Of a stretch of DNA of 64,000 nucleotides, positions 40,663 to 49,545 are shown piece after piece (the first letter of the stretch is position 1; each line of letters starts with the position of its first letter). Source of the stretch: JBGSTR01 sp963707135 (GTDB taxonomy: Bacteria; Pseudomonadota; Gammaproteobacteria; Chromatiales; Chromatiaceae); NCBI GenBank assembly GCA_963707135.1, contig CAVPOY010000025.1:40007-104006 (forward strand). Reading direction: 5' to 3'. The position numbers were made by a program, and so were the translations under genes. The notes beneath the pieces are model-generated. The model did no database searches. It was not told where the DNA came from and was given only the letters and a program-made list of their open reading frames with translations.

Positions 40663-42298
40663 TTACACAAGCCCCGCTGATTCTAGGAGAGAATCCAGTA
40701 GAACGTCGAGAGGCTGGTAAAAGAAGTGAATGATCGCCAGCGCCGCGACTAACAATAGCATGAAGGCGACAAATACCCATATTCCACGGGTGGCCCCCCG
40801 GCGTCTATCTTTAGCATTCTCGATGACTGGAATCACGGCGATAGGATGACGCTGAAGGATCGAAGTCAACATCGCCGGACCTCGAATCGTATTATCAAGA
40901 AACTCAGCGATCCAAGCCGCTGCCGCGCCAGTGCCCACCGCTAAGGCAAATGCCAGCGCGTAGGCCTGTGGCTTGTTTGGCCACTCAGGGACGCTTGGTA
41001 TCTGTGGGGCCTCTAACAACACGAAACGCTCGGCCTTCTGCTCTGCCTCGAGGTTCTCTGCCAGTTCCGCTTCCCTTTGCTTTGCAGCTGATTTCGTTGT
41101 ACTCTGATATGGACTGGACTCGTAGTCCCTATTCAGGCTCTTGAGCTCTCTTTCGACCTGCGGCGTCTTAGAATGATCTCCTGTAGCGACTCAATCTTGT
41201 TCCTCGAGCTCATTCTTCTGGTCCCGAAGCGACGTCAATCGCGTATTGACGGTAACGATTTGGGAGTCGATCTGAGCAATGGCTGGATCGTATGCCTCGA
41301 GGCGCAGATCCTGTTCGTTGCCAGCCGGCCGTATCCTCACTTCGCGTTCTAATGCATCGATTCTTCGTCTAAGCCATGCCAGATCGGGATGGGCAGCTGA
41401 GTAAATAGCGGTCTTTTCGACGAACTCGATCCTAAGCGCGGCAAGCTGCTGAGCGGGAGAGTGGCGAGGCGATCAGAGGTGGCGCCTGCCGATCAACTCG
41501 TGCTGAGCGTAGACTCGCTGCGTTGAGAGGAATCTCCTTTCTTCTTCTAAGCCTGACGATCTCGCGATCGACGTCCCGTAAGGTTGGCTTCCGACACGCT
41601 GCAGCATACTTAAATGCAAGTCAAGATGCTCTGGCAGCGAATCGCTATGCTCTTGCTTGTACGAGGCGACTCGCGCTTCGAGCACATTAACCTGTTGACC
41701 AAGTCGCGCGGCCTCCCGCTTAAGGAAGTCGGTCGTCTCGGACGCACGTGCATTTCGAGTTCTGACGTTCTCATCGAGAAACGCAGTGACCAATTCGTTT
41801 GCCACAGCAGCGGCTATTTGTGGGTTGCGGTCCTCATACCCTATCGTAAACGCAACAATGCCGCCCCTTGCGGCAACCGGGTCACGAATTGTTTCGAGGA
41901 AGATTCGGTTACGAAGCTTGTTAACAAGGACGGATTCCGGCTGCTTCCCCACGCTCTTCTGGGAAAAGCTGAAACGTATTGATGATCTCTTGAAGCCGCG
42001 ACGTCGTCATGATCCGCTGATTGATGAATCCGATTCGTTCATCGGCAAACCCCGAGATTGTTGATTGAACAAATCCTTCGGGAATTTGTTGAGATTCGAC
42101 CGCGATTTTTCCAGTCGATCGATAGATGGGCGGCAATGCGTTTATCACCAGCAGCGACATGAGGAAAATCGTAAAGAGTACGAATCCACCAAGAACGCCA
42201 CGCCGCTTCCCGATTGCTACGTAATCGTCTAAATTGAGGTTTCGATTTTCCACTCGTGAAAACTCGGCTTGGCTTCGTGCGATGCTGAACTGACCCAA
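40663..42298 (-). pseudogene. Wzz/GNVR polysaccharide chain-length determinant, degenerate
   Basis: The three parts of the family can be read on the reverse strand. The N-terminal Wzz domain and first membrane helix (NLDDYVAIGKRR ... LFTIFLMSLLVINALPP) come from 42298. After a frameshift in a GGGG run near 41940, the periplasmic coiled-coil region (NKLRNRIFLETIRDPVAARGG onward) follows in another frame. In that frame TGA codons at 41473-41475 and 41191-41193 interrupt an otherwise continuous match, including YSAAHPDLAWLRRRIDALE and PQVERELKSLNRDYE. The last part ends with IPSVPEWPNKPQAYALAFAL and a second membrane helix. It resembles the chain-length proteins of XrtA/PEP-CTERM loci. Two stops plus a frameshift argue for real decay. 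Confidence 0.82.
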
Positions 42299-42427
42299 AA
42301 ATCACAGAAAATGTCTTGCCACTGAGAGCATACCACTCGTTAGGACGGACATGATTGCTAACAGAGAGCTCAAAGGGAAACGGTTGCCCGAGGTGGGGGA
42401 AACGTTGTTCGGTACCAGCGAAGCGTG

Positions 42428-43633
42428 TTATACGGCGCCCCGCCTTCTGACTACCGCGCCGATTGTTCGGATGAGCGTTACAAGGTCAAGACGAAGAGAC
42501 TGCTCGCGGGCGTATTTTAAGTCGAGGCGAACCATTTCCTCAAATGTTGTCGTGCTTCGTCCATCGACCTGCCAAAGGCCGGTCATTCCTGGCTTGACCT
42601 CCAGTATTCGCCGTAGGTGCCAGGACTCGTATCGTTCAACCTCATAGGGGAGGGGCGGGCGTGGGCCGACGAGGCTCATTTCGCCCTTGAGTACATTGAA
42701 AAGTTGTGGGAGCTCGTCAATGCTCCATTTCCGTATGAATTCTCCGACCCGAGTGATCCGTTCATCGGAAGTCATTTTGTAGATGGTCGCGGTTGAGTCC
42801 CCTTGACTGATTCCGTCCACTTCTCCTCGGATGTATTTATCAACATACTGACGGTGGACGGAATCATCGGTTCCGGAATGCATCGACCGGAATTTGTAAA
42901 GAACGAACGGAACAAAATTATGCCCAACACGAATTTGCCTGAAAATGACGCTCCCCGGGGACGTTATTTTAATAGCAAGTGCTGTGACGAGAAAGACGGG
43001 GGAGAACGTTAGTAATGCGACCAATGCACCCGATAGATCAAAGCAGCGCTTGACAATTGAGTTTGGAGATTTTGTCGGTAGCGGGTCGTAGACAAGCTCA
43101 GAGAATACAGGTTCTTGCTGGCTCTTAAATTTACTCGCGATCGTCAATAGTTCTTCGGGGTAAACCTGAGTGGTAACAGATAATATCAGGCCGTTGGATT
43201 GCTTCTCCATCCTGCTTAGGACGATACGCGCTCGTGACTCGTCAGTGTCTGGAAATATAAGTCCAACAACATCCTCGGCTAGAAAGCCGAGAGTATCTGT
43301 CTCCCGTACGGATTCCGCGAGTTTGTGGACGAGCGCTAGTAAGTTAGAGCAGGACCGAGCCCGTTTGTAGTCCAAGAGTAGTACCGCGAGCGTGAGCGGC
43401 GACTTGGATCGGTCGGCGCGAAGCTTCTCGCGGCGGAAAGTATCCAGAAACCAAATCTTTGGAAGAATCCTGCTACCGGAATTATTGCTCGAAGTCTCGA
43501 TTTGTTGGATCAATGTAAGGAAAGGTTTGCTTACGTCTTCACGTTCGGAAGCCGCGGGTTTGCCTGGCTGTGTGTAAGACTCGGGTTTCGTGGCGTGGCG
43601 CATTGAATCGGCTTGTTGGGTAATGTTTGTCAT
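42428..43633 (-). CDS. Monotopic sugar-phosphate transferase with a GGDEF-like N-terminal domain
   Basis: 401 residues from ATG 43633 (a longer frame to 43744 has no support). Residues 190-401 form a bacterial sugar transferase (PglC/WbaP-type phosphoglycosyl transferase) that moves a sugar-phosphate to undecaprenyl phosphate, the first step of a repeat unit. It has one re-entrant hydrophobic segment (about 201-222), FRQIRVGHNF, LYKFRSM, the catalytic Asp-Glu in SIDELPQLFNVLKGEMSLVGPRP (304-326) and GLWQVDGRS. Residues 62-175 (DTFRREKLRADRSKSPLTLAVLLLD ... ETDTLGFLAEDVVGLIFPDTD) look like a degenerate GGDEF fold without the GGDEF signature. It probably opens the leftward exopolysaccharide operon. 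Confidence 0.85.
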   Translation of the reverse strand: MTNITQQADSMRHATKPESYTQPGKPAASEREDVSKPFLTLIQQIETSSNNSGSRILPKIWFLDTFRREKLRADRSKSPLTLAVLLLDYKRARSCSNLLALVHKLAESVRETDTLGFLAEDVVGLIFPDTDESRARIVLSRMEKQSNGLILSVTTQVYPEELLTIASKFKSQQEPVFSELVYDPLPTKSPNSIVKRCFDLSGALVALLTFSPVFLVTALAIKITSPGSVIFRQIRVGHNFVPFVLYKFRSMHSGTDDSVHRQYVDKYIRGEVDGISQGDSTATIYKMTSDERITRVGEFIRKWSIDELPQLFNVLKGEMSLVGPRPPLPYEVERYESWHLRRILEVKPGMTGLWQVDGRSTTTFEEMVRLDLKYAREQSLRLDLVTLIRTIGAVVRRRGAV

Positions 43634-43699
43634 AGGTGCTCGAAGAGACAGTGGTCCGTCTAGATAATAAATATGGTTCTGGCAGCAACGCTTCGTGCA

Positions 43700-44190
43700 T
43701 GGCGCAGCCCCGTCGGCGGCGGGCTGAACACTCGCGGGCGCCACGTAACCGCGGCGGCAAGGCGGCCAAGCGGGGTCGGTCCTTGGAGCAGGTTCTGGTT
43801 CTGGTCTTGCGCGACAGTTCCGGGCAGGTGGAGGACTTCGTTCTGAAGTGGACCGACGCGGGGCACCTCGGGTAGGTCTTCGCGCGAACCCTGGCCGAGG
43901 ACGCCGTCGCGTACACCGAAGCCAGTGCCGGACTGGCCGCCGCCACCATGTACTGGCATGTTGAGCATCATTCGGTCAATACCGCAGGGGGTACGCCTCG
44001 GCGCGGCCCCTGACATGTCCAGAACGTAAACGCCTATGACGACCGCTGAAAGGCTTGGAGGGTTCGTTCCCTCGGTGTCGCCACGTCGTACCTGCAACGA
44101 CCTAGGTTGGTACTGGCCTCGACTTAAATTCCCAAACCGGGGCGCGAACCGCCTCGCTACTTGCACTGGCCATCGGAACAACATGACGCC
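43700..44190 (+). pseudogene. IS1595-like transposase remnant
   Basis: One continuous + frame carries recognisable transposase sequence broken by stops. PRNRGGKAAKRGRSLEQVLVL is followed by TAG at 43873-43875, then AEDAVAYTEASAGLAAA, VEHHSVNTAGG, TGA, the diagnostic HVQNVNAYDDR, TGA, and SLGVATSYLQ. The usual Thr-Asp-Gly of the second catalytic block reads Tyr-Thr-Glu. The family end LLALAIGTT follows a small shift near 44186. It is an old, dead copy. Confidence 0.75.
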
Positions 44191-44629
44191 ATCCACAGCT
44201 AACGCGAACAGTGCCAAAGACTATCGGCGGTTCGACAGAAGCAGAGGTGCCAACGCAGGGGCGTCTCGAATATTTTCCTAAATATTTACAAATTGTTGTA
44301 GCGTGATGCGGCTTCACGGGATGAACTTTCGTCTACAATTCGGTAAGGATCGTAATTTCACTCCGTGTACTTAATCTGACAGAGTTTTCGGTATTGTCAA
44401 TCCGTAAAATCTGGTACCGCCCTTACGGCACTGATGTTAGGCGAGCGCAACGTGGTTTGTGATACGCGACTGATCCGCGCGCGATTTCAGGCGACGGATG
44501 GTCGTTTTCGAGGTGCTATATGGCGGCGAGGGTTTCGGTGTCTTCACAACTGGTATTCACATTGTACATTGTATAGTGCGTTTAACTGTCCGAAAAAGTA
44601 GGCTCAAGCAACAGCTTATACCACGGCGG
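44191..44629. other. 439-base AT-richer gap between IS remnants
   Basis: No gene could be supported. The stretch 44270-44420 is the most AT-rich in the neighbourhood (TAAATATTTACAAATTG, a TACAAT box near 44335), so it may hold the original promoters of the two divergent exopolysaccharide arms. No clean -35/-10 pair was found. Confidence 0.4.
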
Positions 44630-44960
44630 ATTTGCCGGATGACCAGTGGGAGCGAAGCGCTTACCCACCGACAGAAAAACCGGGGGACCGCGGGCGAATC
44701 GCGGCAAAGAATCGGTCGCTTGTCGAGGCTGTCCTGTGGTTGGTTCGTTCGGGAGCGCCGTAGCGGGACCTTCCGGGGCGGTTCAGTCCCTGAGAGCAGC
44801 GTATACCAGCGATTTGCGCACTGGCAAAAAGCGCGGCGGGCGGCCGCGGGTCTTTGCCACGTCGGTGGAGGCGGATACCGATTTCGAGGAAATCCATTTC
44901 GATAGTACGCGTGATCCGCGTTCCGCAACACGCCGCCGGGGCCCAAAAAAGGGGGAGTCC
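44630..44960 (+). pseudogene. IS5-family transposase remnant
   Basis: The + strand reads LPDDQWERSAYPPTEKPGD, RGRIAAKNRSLVEAVLWLVR, SGAP, stop, RDLPGRFSP, stop, then after frame changes VYQRFAHWQK and RVFATSVEADTDFEEIHFDST. These are the N-terminal and first catalytic (Asp) blocks of IS5/IS427-group transposases in the right order. It carries two stops and at least two frameshifts, and the C-terminal part is missing. Confidence 0.75.
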
Positions 44961-44979
44961 TGGATGAAACGTGAGGCGT

Positions 44980-45110
44980 TGGATCTGAGCACTCTATCCT
45001 GTGTGCACTCGTTGAATCACCGGCGCTTGTTGGCACGCTATGGCAACGCGCCGCCCGCCGAGATAGGAGCGGCGCCTTACGTCGAGTTTGCCAAGTCTGC
45101 CAAGCCGGCG
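44980..45110 (+). pseudogene. IS3-family transposase (OrfB) C-terminal remnant
   Basis: A short piece reading SLNHRRLLARYGNAPPAEIGAAPY matches the conserved C-terminus of IS3-family OrfB integrases (WFNHRRLL..IGNIPPAE). It directly follows the IS5 piece, so one element inserted into or recombined with the other. The rest of OrfB is absent. Confidence 0.7.
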
Positions 45111-45479
45111 CGAATTTCGTCCGCTAGCCTGAGGGGGCCCCGGGGTGGTTCAGAAAGACCGTAGGGAGAGAGTGTGTCGAGCGACAGCGCGAGAAGCGCA
45201 CCTGAACCCGGCAGAGGCTTTTATCCGCAGCGCGCGATCCGACGAGCAGAATGGACGATGAGCATCGCCAAGACTTTGCCTTGTGGCGAGACAATCTACC
45301 AGATCGGCGCCCACAGCCCCACGTGGAACAGGTCGATGAGTGGTGCGTAAGTGCGGACTTTCGCTGCAAATCTTAACGTCGCCTATGCTATCCTCGGTTT
45401 CTGTGCGAGGCCTGCGCTGAAGCATCAACCGCGCCGCGTGAGCATCGGGGTTTCCAAAGCACGTGAGGATTTCATATCA
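45111..45479. other. 369-base gap before the export gene
   Basis: No gene could be supported. The end near 45370-45410 may hold the promoter of the export gene (a TATGCT box near 45384), without a clear -35. Confidence 0.35.
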
Positions 45480-46087
45480 ATGGATCAGGTTGGCTGGACC
45501 GTACGAGAGAGAATGTTTCCACAGTTTCGTCGTTGGATGCAGGGCGCGTTTCTCGCGTTTCTTTGTCTTATCTGTGTCCCGTTCCCCGTAGTCACTCCTC
45601 GGACGACGGCTACGGCCTTCAACCCGGTGACGTAATCCGCGTTAGCGTGTGGAGGGAACAGGACTTAGACCAAGCCGTGCTCGTACGGCCGGATGGCAGT
45701 GTCTCGTTTCCGTTGGCAGGCGATGTGCCGGCGCAGGGTCGTACTGTTGATCAGTTAGCGCAGGATATTGCCCGAAATCTTTCCCAGTTTATACCGAACC
45801 CGGTGGTCACGGTCAGCCTCCAGCAGACCGAAGGAAATCGGATATATGTTACCGGCCGGGTCAATAAACCGGGCGTTTACCTGATCACCGGGCCGATTGA
45901 CATCATCCAGGCAATTGCAATGGCCGGGGGCCTAACGCCTTTTGCCGACAAGGACGAGATAAAGGTCCTGCGCAGAGAAGGGGTCACCCAACAGGCCATT
46001 CCGTTCGACTACAAAAAGGTGGAGAAGGGTGAGGGACTCGGCCAGAACATTGTCCTGCGGCCAGGCGACACCGTGGTCGTCCCATGA
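45480..46087 (+). CDS. Wza-type polysaccharide export protein, frameshifted behind its signal peptide
   Basis: The mature protein is a Poly_export/SLBB outer-membrane export protein: YGLQPGDVIRVSVWREQDLDQAVLVRPDGSVSFPLAGDVPAQGRTVDQL, VVTVSLQQTEGNRIYVTGRVNKPGVYLI, and the SLBB end LRPGDTVVVP. It matches the short export proteins of XrtA-type loci. The best signal peptide (MFPQFRRWMQGAFLAFLCLI) is in another frame that begins with ATG 45480 after GAGG. The two frames meet near 45595, where one base seems missing. Without a frameshift the export frame starts at ATG 45533 and lacks a signal. The gene is followed 18 bases later by the barrel gene. Confidence 0.78.
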
Positions 46088-46105
46088 TCGGGTTGGAATC
46101 TGGTC

Positions 46106-47338
46106 TTGGCTCGTCTTCGGAAGGCGAATTCCTACGGCGGCCTGGCCGGACGTCTGTCTCTGTCGTGCGGCACGCGATTTGCCGTGGCGAGCATCGGCTC
46201 AACACTGCTCCTTCTGGCCACCGATCCCGCAATGGGGGCGTCGTGGCAGATCAACCCGGAAGCGGATCTCGAGCTGGGTTACGACGACAATGCGAGGTTT
46301 ACTGCGGAGGACGCGGAGAGCTCCTGGGTCTCAGTTGCGCGGGGAGCCTTCCGCGCCGCTCGTTCTACGGAGGTGACCGATATCGGCGTTGCGGCCGAGG
46401 TCAATTCGACGCGATATGGCGGCGTCTCTGACCTGAACAATTCCGGTGGAAGTGTTGCGCTCGATGCAGTCTACTCGGGGGAACGGAACCGGATACGTCT
46501 CGAGACAGCGATAGATACCCAGTCCACGTTGACGAGCGAGGTTGCAACCTCTGGATTGAATCAGATCAACAACCAGCAATACCGCTTCGCGATAAACCCG
46601 TCCTGGGGGTACCTGATTTCCGAGAGAGCGGCGATTGATCTTGACTTCAATTATCAAGATGTGTGGTACCAGGATGTCGGGCTGACTCCACTATATAATT
46701 ATACGGCTTGGGCGGCAGCGGCTGGTGGGAGTTATCGATTAACCGAGCGAACCACAATAAGGGGGCGACTGGATTATGGCCACTATCAAGCTGAGCAAGT
46801 GGAAAATAAGTACGATAACATCGGCGCCGAATTTGGGGCGACGTACCTTTTTTCCGAAAAGCTGACGGGTGGATTGTTGTTAGGACTGCGTCACTCGGAG
46901 TCTAGTTCAGCCAGTGCAGATGGTATTATTGAAGATGATACCAGTAGTGGCCCAACTTTCGCGTTTTATATTTCATCGCGCTTCGATAACGGCGGAGGTG
47001 TCAGCCTTAACGCTGGCCGTAATCTTGCTCCAACGGGGAGCGGGGGGGTGTTGGATATGACCGCCCTATCGTTGAATCTGGATTACCCGATCACAGAACG
47101 CTGGCTATTGAGTTTTGATATCAGCGGCAACAAAAATCGTGAGCCCAGCGGGGAAGAGAGTCGCTCGGTAAGCAGTTTCGCGGGTACGAGCCTTGGTGTC
47201 GGTTACGTGCTGCACCCGGACTGGACGCTGAGCGCGAGCTATCGGTACCGCTGGCAAGAGACTGCGGACACGCCGGAAGCTGCACAGGCAAACGCGGTGT
47301 TTTTAACGCTAGCCTGGAGTCCGCAGCAGGAGCCCTAA
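46106..47338 (+). CDS. Outer-membrane beta-barrel protein of the exopolysaccharide locus
   Basis: 410 residues beginning with a TTG at 46106, just after the export gene. A signal peptide ends near ATDPAMGA (about residue 45). The rest alternates polar and hydrophobic residues in amphipathic strands (LELGYDDNARFT, SGERNRIRLETAIDTQ, LTGGLLLGLRHSES, TLSASYRYRWQET) and ends in a strand, ALTLAW-like VFLTLAWSPQQEP. This is a porin-like barrel of about 16-18 strands, similar in style to the barrel proteins of XrtA/PEP-CTERM exopolysaccharide clusters. It may form the outer-membrane exit or anchor for the polymer. The exact family is not certain. Confidence 0.75.
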   Translation: MARLRKANSYGGLAGRLSLSCGTRFAVASIGSTLLLLATDPAMGASWQINPEADLELGYDDNARFTAEDAESSWVSVARGAFRAARSTEVTDIGVAAEVNSTRYGGVSDLNNSGGSVALDAVYSGERNRIRLETAIDTQSTLTSEVATSGLNQINNQQYRFAINPSWGYLISERAAIDLDFNYQDVWYQDVGLTPLYNYTAWAAAAGGSYRLTERTTIRGRLDYGHYQAEQVENKYDNIGAEFGATYLFSEKLTGGLLLGLRHSESSSASADGIIEDDTSSGPTFAFYISSRFDNGGGVSLNAGRNLAPTGSGGVLDMTALSLNLDYPITERWLLSFDISGNKNREPSGEESRSVSSFAGTSLGVGYVLHPDWTLSASYRYRWQETADTPEAAQANAVFLTLAWSPQQEP

Positions 47339-47892
47339 ATCTCCTGGGTACGCTGAACTGACGGCAGCGGTACCCGCCTCACAACGTCGCGGTCGCCTCA
47401 TATAGATGTTCGGAGTGGAACCTGGAATTTGTCAGGCAGATGCAAGGCGTCGGTAGGGTCGGACGTCGAGAAAATCGCAGCCTGCTTTGGAACCCATGCA
47501 ACTGGCTCAAATATTCGCGATTGCGAATAATCTCTGCCGAAACGAGCGGCGGCACTCAGGGATTTGGGGAACTTGGCGTCGTAAGGGTCGCTAAGGAAAT
47601 GGCTTTGCGCGGCACCCGCATTTCAACACCGAAGACGTCGCGGTAGGTACCAGAAGAAACGGACGCCGACCGATCCGCAATCGGCCGACGCCTGTCCATT
47701 TGACAAGCAGGACGCGGTGAGACGGTCGTCGATGTGGAGTTGTAGCGGCAGGTTCACCCCAGATCTGCCGCAACTCAGCTTACGAAATCTACGTAACTTC
47801 TCAATAAGTCGTGGCAGGTATATCAGAGAGCTATGAGGATGAGTTAAAGTCACTTTCCAGATATCCCCGTCGTCTAGGGTCCAGATTCGTCC
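47339..47892. other. 554-base gap between the barrel gene and the IS66-like element
   Basis: No gene could be supported. On the reverse strand a stretch at 47640-47830 can be read as a short Arg-rich peptide in more than one frame, but nothing matched a known family. It may be the left flank of the IS66-like element; no terminal inverted repeat was recognised. Confidence 0.4.
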
Positions 47893-49500
47893 ATGCCCGA
47901 TCTCAAACAACTGCCGAGCATTGCCGAAGCGCAGCGCAGCCCGCTGGTGGAGCAGTTGCTGGTACAGCTTGAGCATCTGCTTGAGGAGAACCGCAGGCAG
48001 GCGGAGATCATCCAGCAGATGCGCGACGAGATCGCCGTGCTCAAGGGGCAGAAGGCAAAGCCGAAGTTCAAACCGAGCGGAATGGACACCGAGACCGAGC
48101 CCGATGGTGATGCCGACGGGTCCGATGCCGACGACCAAGGATGACGGCCGAGCGCGCAAGCGCGCCGGGTCGTCCAAGCGCAGCAAGACCCAGCAGCTGA
48201 CGATCCACGAGACGATCAAGGTCGCGCCTCAGGCGCCGATTCCCGAGCGCTCGCGCTTCAAGGGCTATCGCGACTTCATCGTGCAGGACCTGCGCATCCA
48301 GGCCCACAACACGTGCTACCGCCTGGAGGTCTGGCAGACGCCGGACGGCGAGCGGCTGCTGGGTGAGTTGCCGGCGAACCTCAACGGCGGACACTTCGGT
48401 CCGGAGCTTCGCCGCTACGCGCTCTACCAGCACCACCACTGCCACGTCACCCAGCCGTTGCTGCACGAACAATTGCGCGAGTGGGGCATCGACATCTCGG
48501 TGGGACAGATCAACGCGCTGCTCAGCGGCGCCAACGCGGGGTTTTTCGCGGAGAAGGACCAACTGCTGGTGACCAGCCTGGAGGTCAGTCGCCACATCAC
48601 GGTGGATGATTCCGGGGCGCGCCATCAGGGTCACAACGGCTATGTGACGCAGATCGGCAACGACTGGTTCGCCTGGTTTGCGAGCACCGCCAGCAAGAGC
48701 CGGATCAACTTCCTGCAACTGCTCCACGCCGGCAGCATCACCTACTGCCTCAACGCGCACGCCCTGTCCTACCTGCAAGAAGAGCGTCTGCCCAAGGAGC
48801 CGCTGCGCCGCTTACAGGCACATACCCCTACGACGATCACCGAAGTCGCCTGCTGGGAGGACCATCTCGATGCCTTGGGGATCGCGTGCGAGCGCCATCG
48901 CCGCATCGCCACGGAAGGTGCGTTGCTCGGCGGCTTGATCGAGAAGGGGTTCTCGCCCGAGTTGGTCATCGTCAGCGACGGGGCGGGACAGTTCGCCATC
49001 CTGCTCCATGCCCTGTGCTGGGTTCACGCCGAGCGGCTTGGTGCACAAGCTGATCCCGCTCAACGAGCAACATCGCCAGGATCAGGAGCGGGTACGCAGC
49101 GAGATCTGGGGATTGTATGCAGACCTCAAGGCCTATCGGCGCCATCCCGATCCGGCACACGCCCCCGCGCTTGCGGCGCGTTTCGACGCCATCTTCACCC
49201 AGCGCACGTCCTTTGCGACCCTCAACCAGACCCTCAAGCGGCTGCACGCCCACCAGGAGAAGCTGCTGCTGGTGCTCCAGCGTCCGGACATCGTCCTGCA
49301 CACCAACGGCAGCGAAGGCGACATCCGCGGCTATGTGAAGTGGCGCAAGATCAGCGGCGGCACCCGCAGCGATCTGGGTAAATGCTGTCGCGACGGCTTC
49401 GCCAGCCTGAAGAAGACCTGTCGCAAGCTCGGCGTCTCCTTCTGGGATTACCTGGGCGACCGCATCGGACAGCAAATCTACCAGGTATTTCGCGGGGCGC
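47893..49500 (+). pseudogene. IS66-like transposase with two frameshifts
   Basis: Three + frames together give one transposase. The first (from ATG 47893, 83 codons to a TGA at 48142) is a leucine-zipper-like segment LVEQLLVQLEHLLEENRRQ. The second starts near 48130 and holds LNGGHFGPELRRYALYQHHHCHV, WGIDISVGQINALLSGA, ITVDDSGARHQGHNGYVTQI (first catalytic Asp) and LVIVSDGAGQF (second Asp). Near 49036 an extra G in CTTGGTGC changes the frame. The third has TNGSEGDIRGYVKWRKISGGTRSD with the catalytic Glu. The right end lies near 49500. Protein identity is well kept, so the insertion is fairly recent. Confidence 0.75.
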
Positions 49501-49503
49501 GAT

Positions 49504-49540
49504 GGCCTCGGTCCGGCGGTGTGTTCGCCGAACCGAGGCC
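49504..49540 (-). terminator. Long hairpin after the large modular secreted protein gene
   Basis: GGCCTCGGT/ACCGAGGCC and CGGCG/CGCCG pair with one mismatch around a seven-base loop, six bases after the stop codon of the leftward gene. There is no T-run. It also marks where the IS66-like homology ends. Confidence 0.5.
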
Positions 49541-49545
49541 CCCTC

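Noticed and set aside
41191..41475. TGA recoding (selenocysteine or readthrough) in the chain-length gene
   Set aside because: Neither TGA falls at a conserved Cys and the gene also has a frameshift, so decay is simpler.
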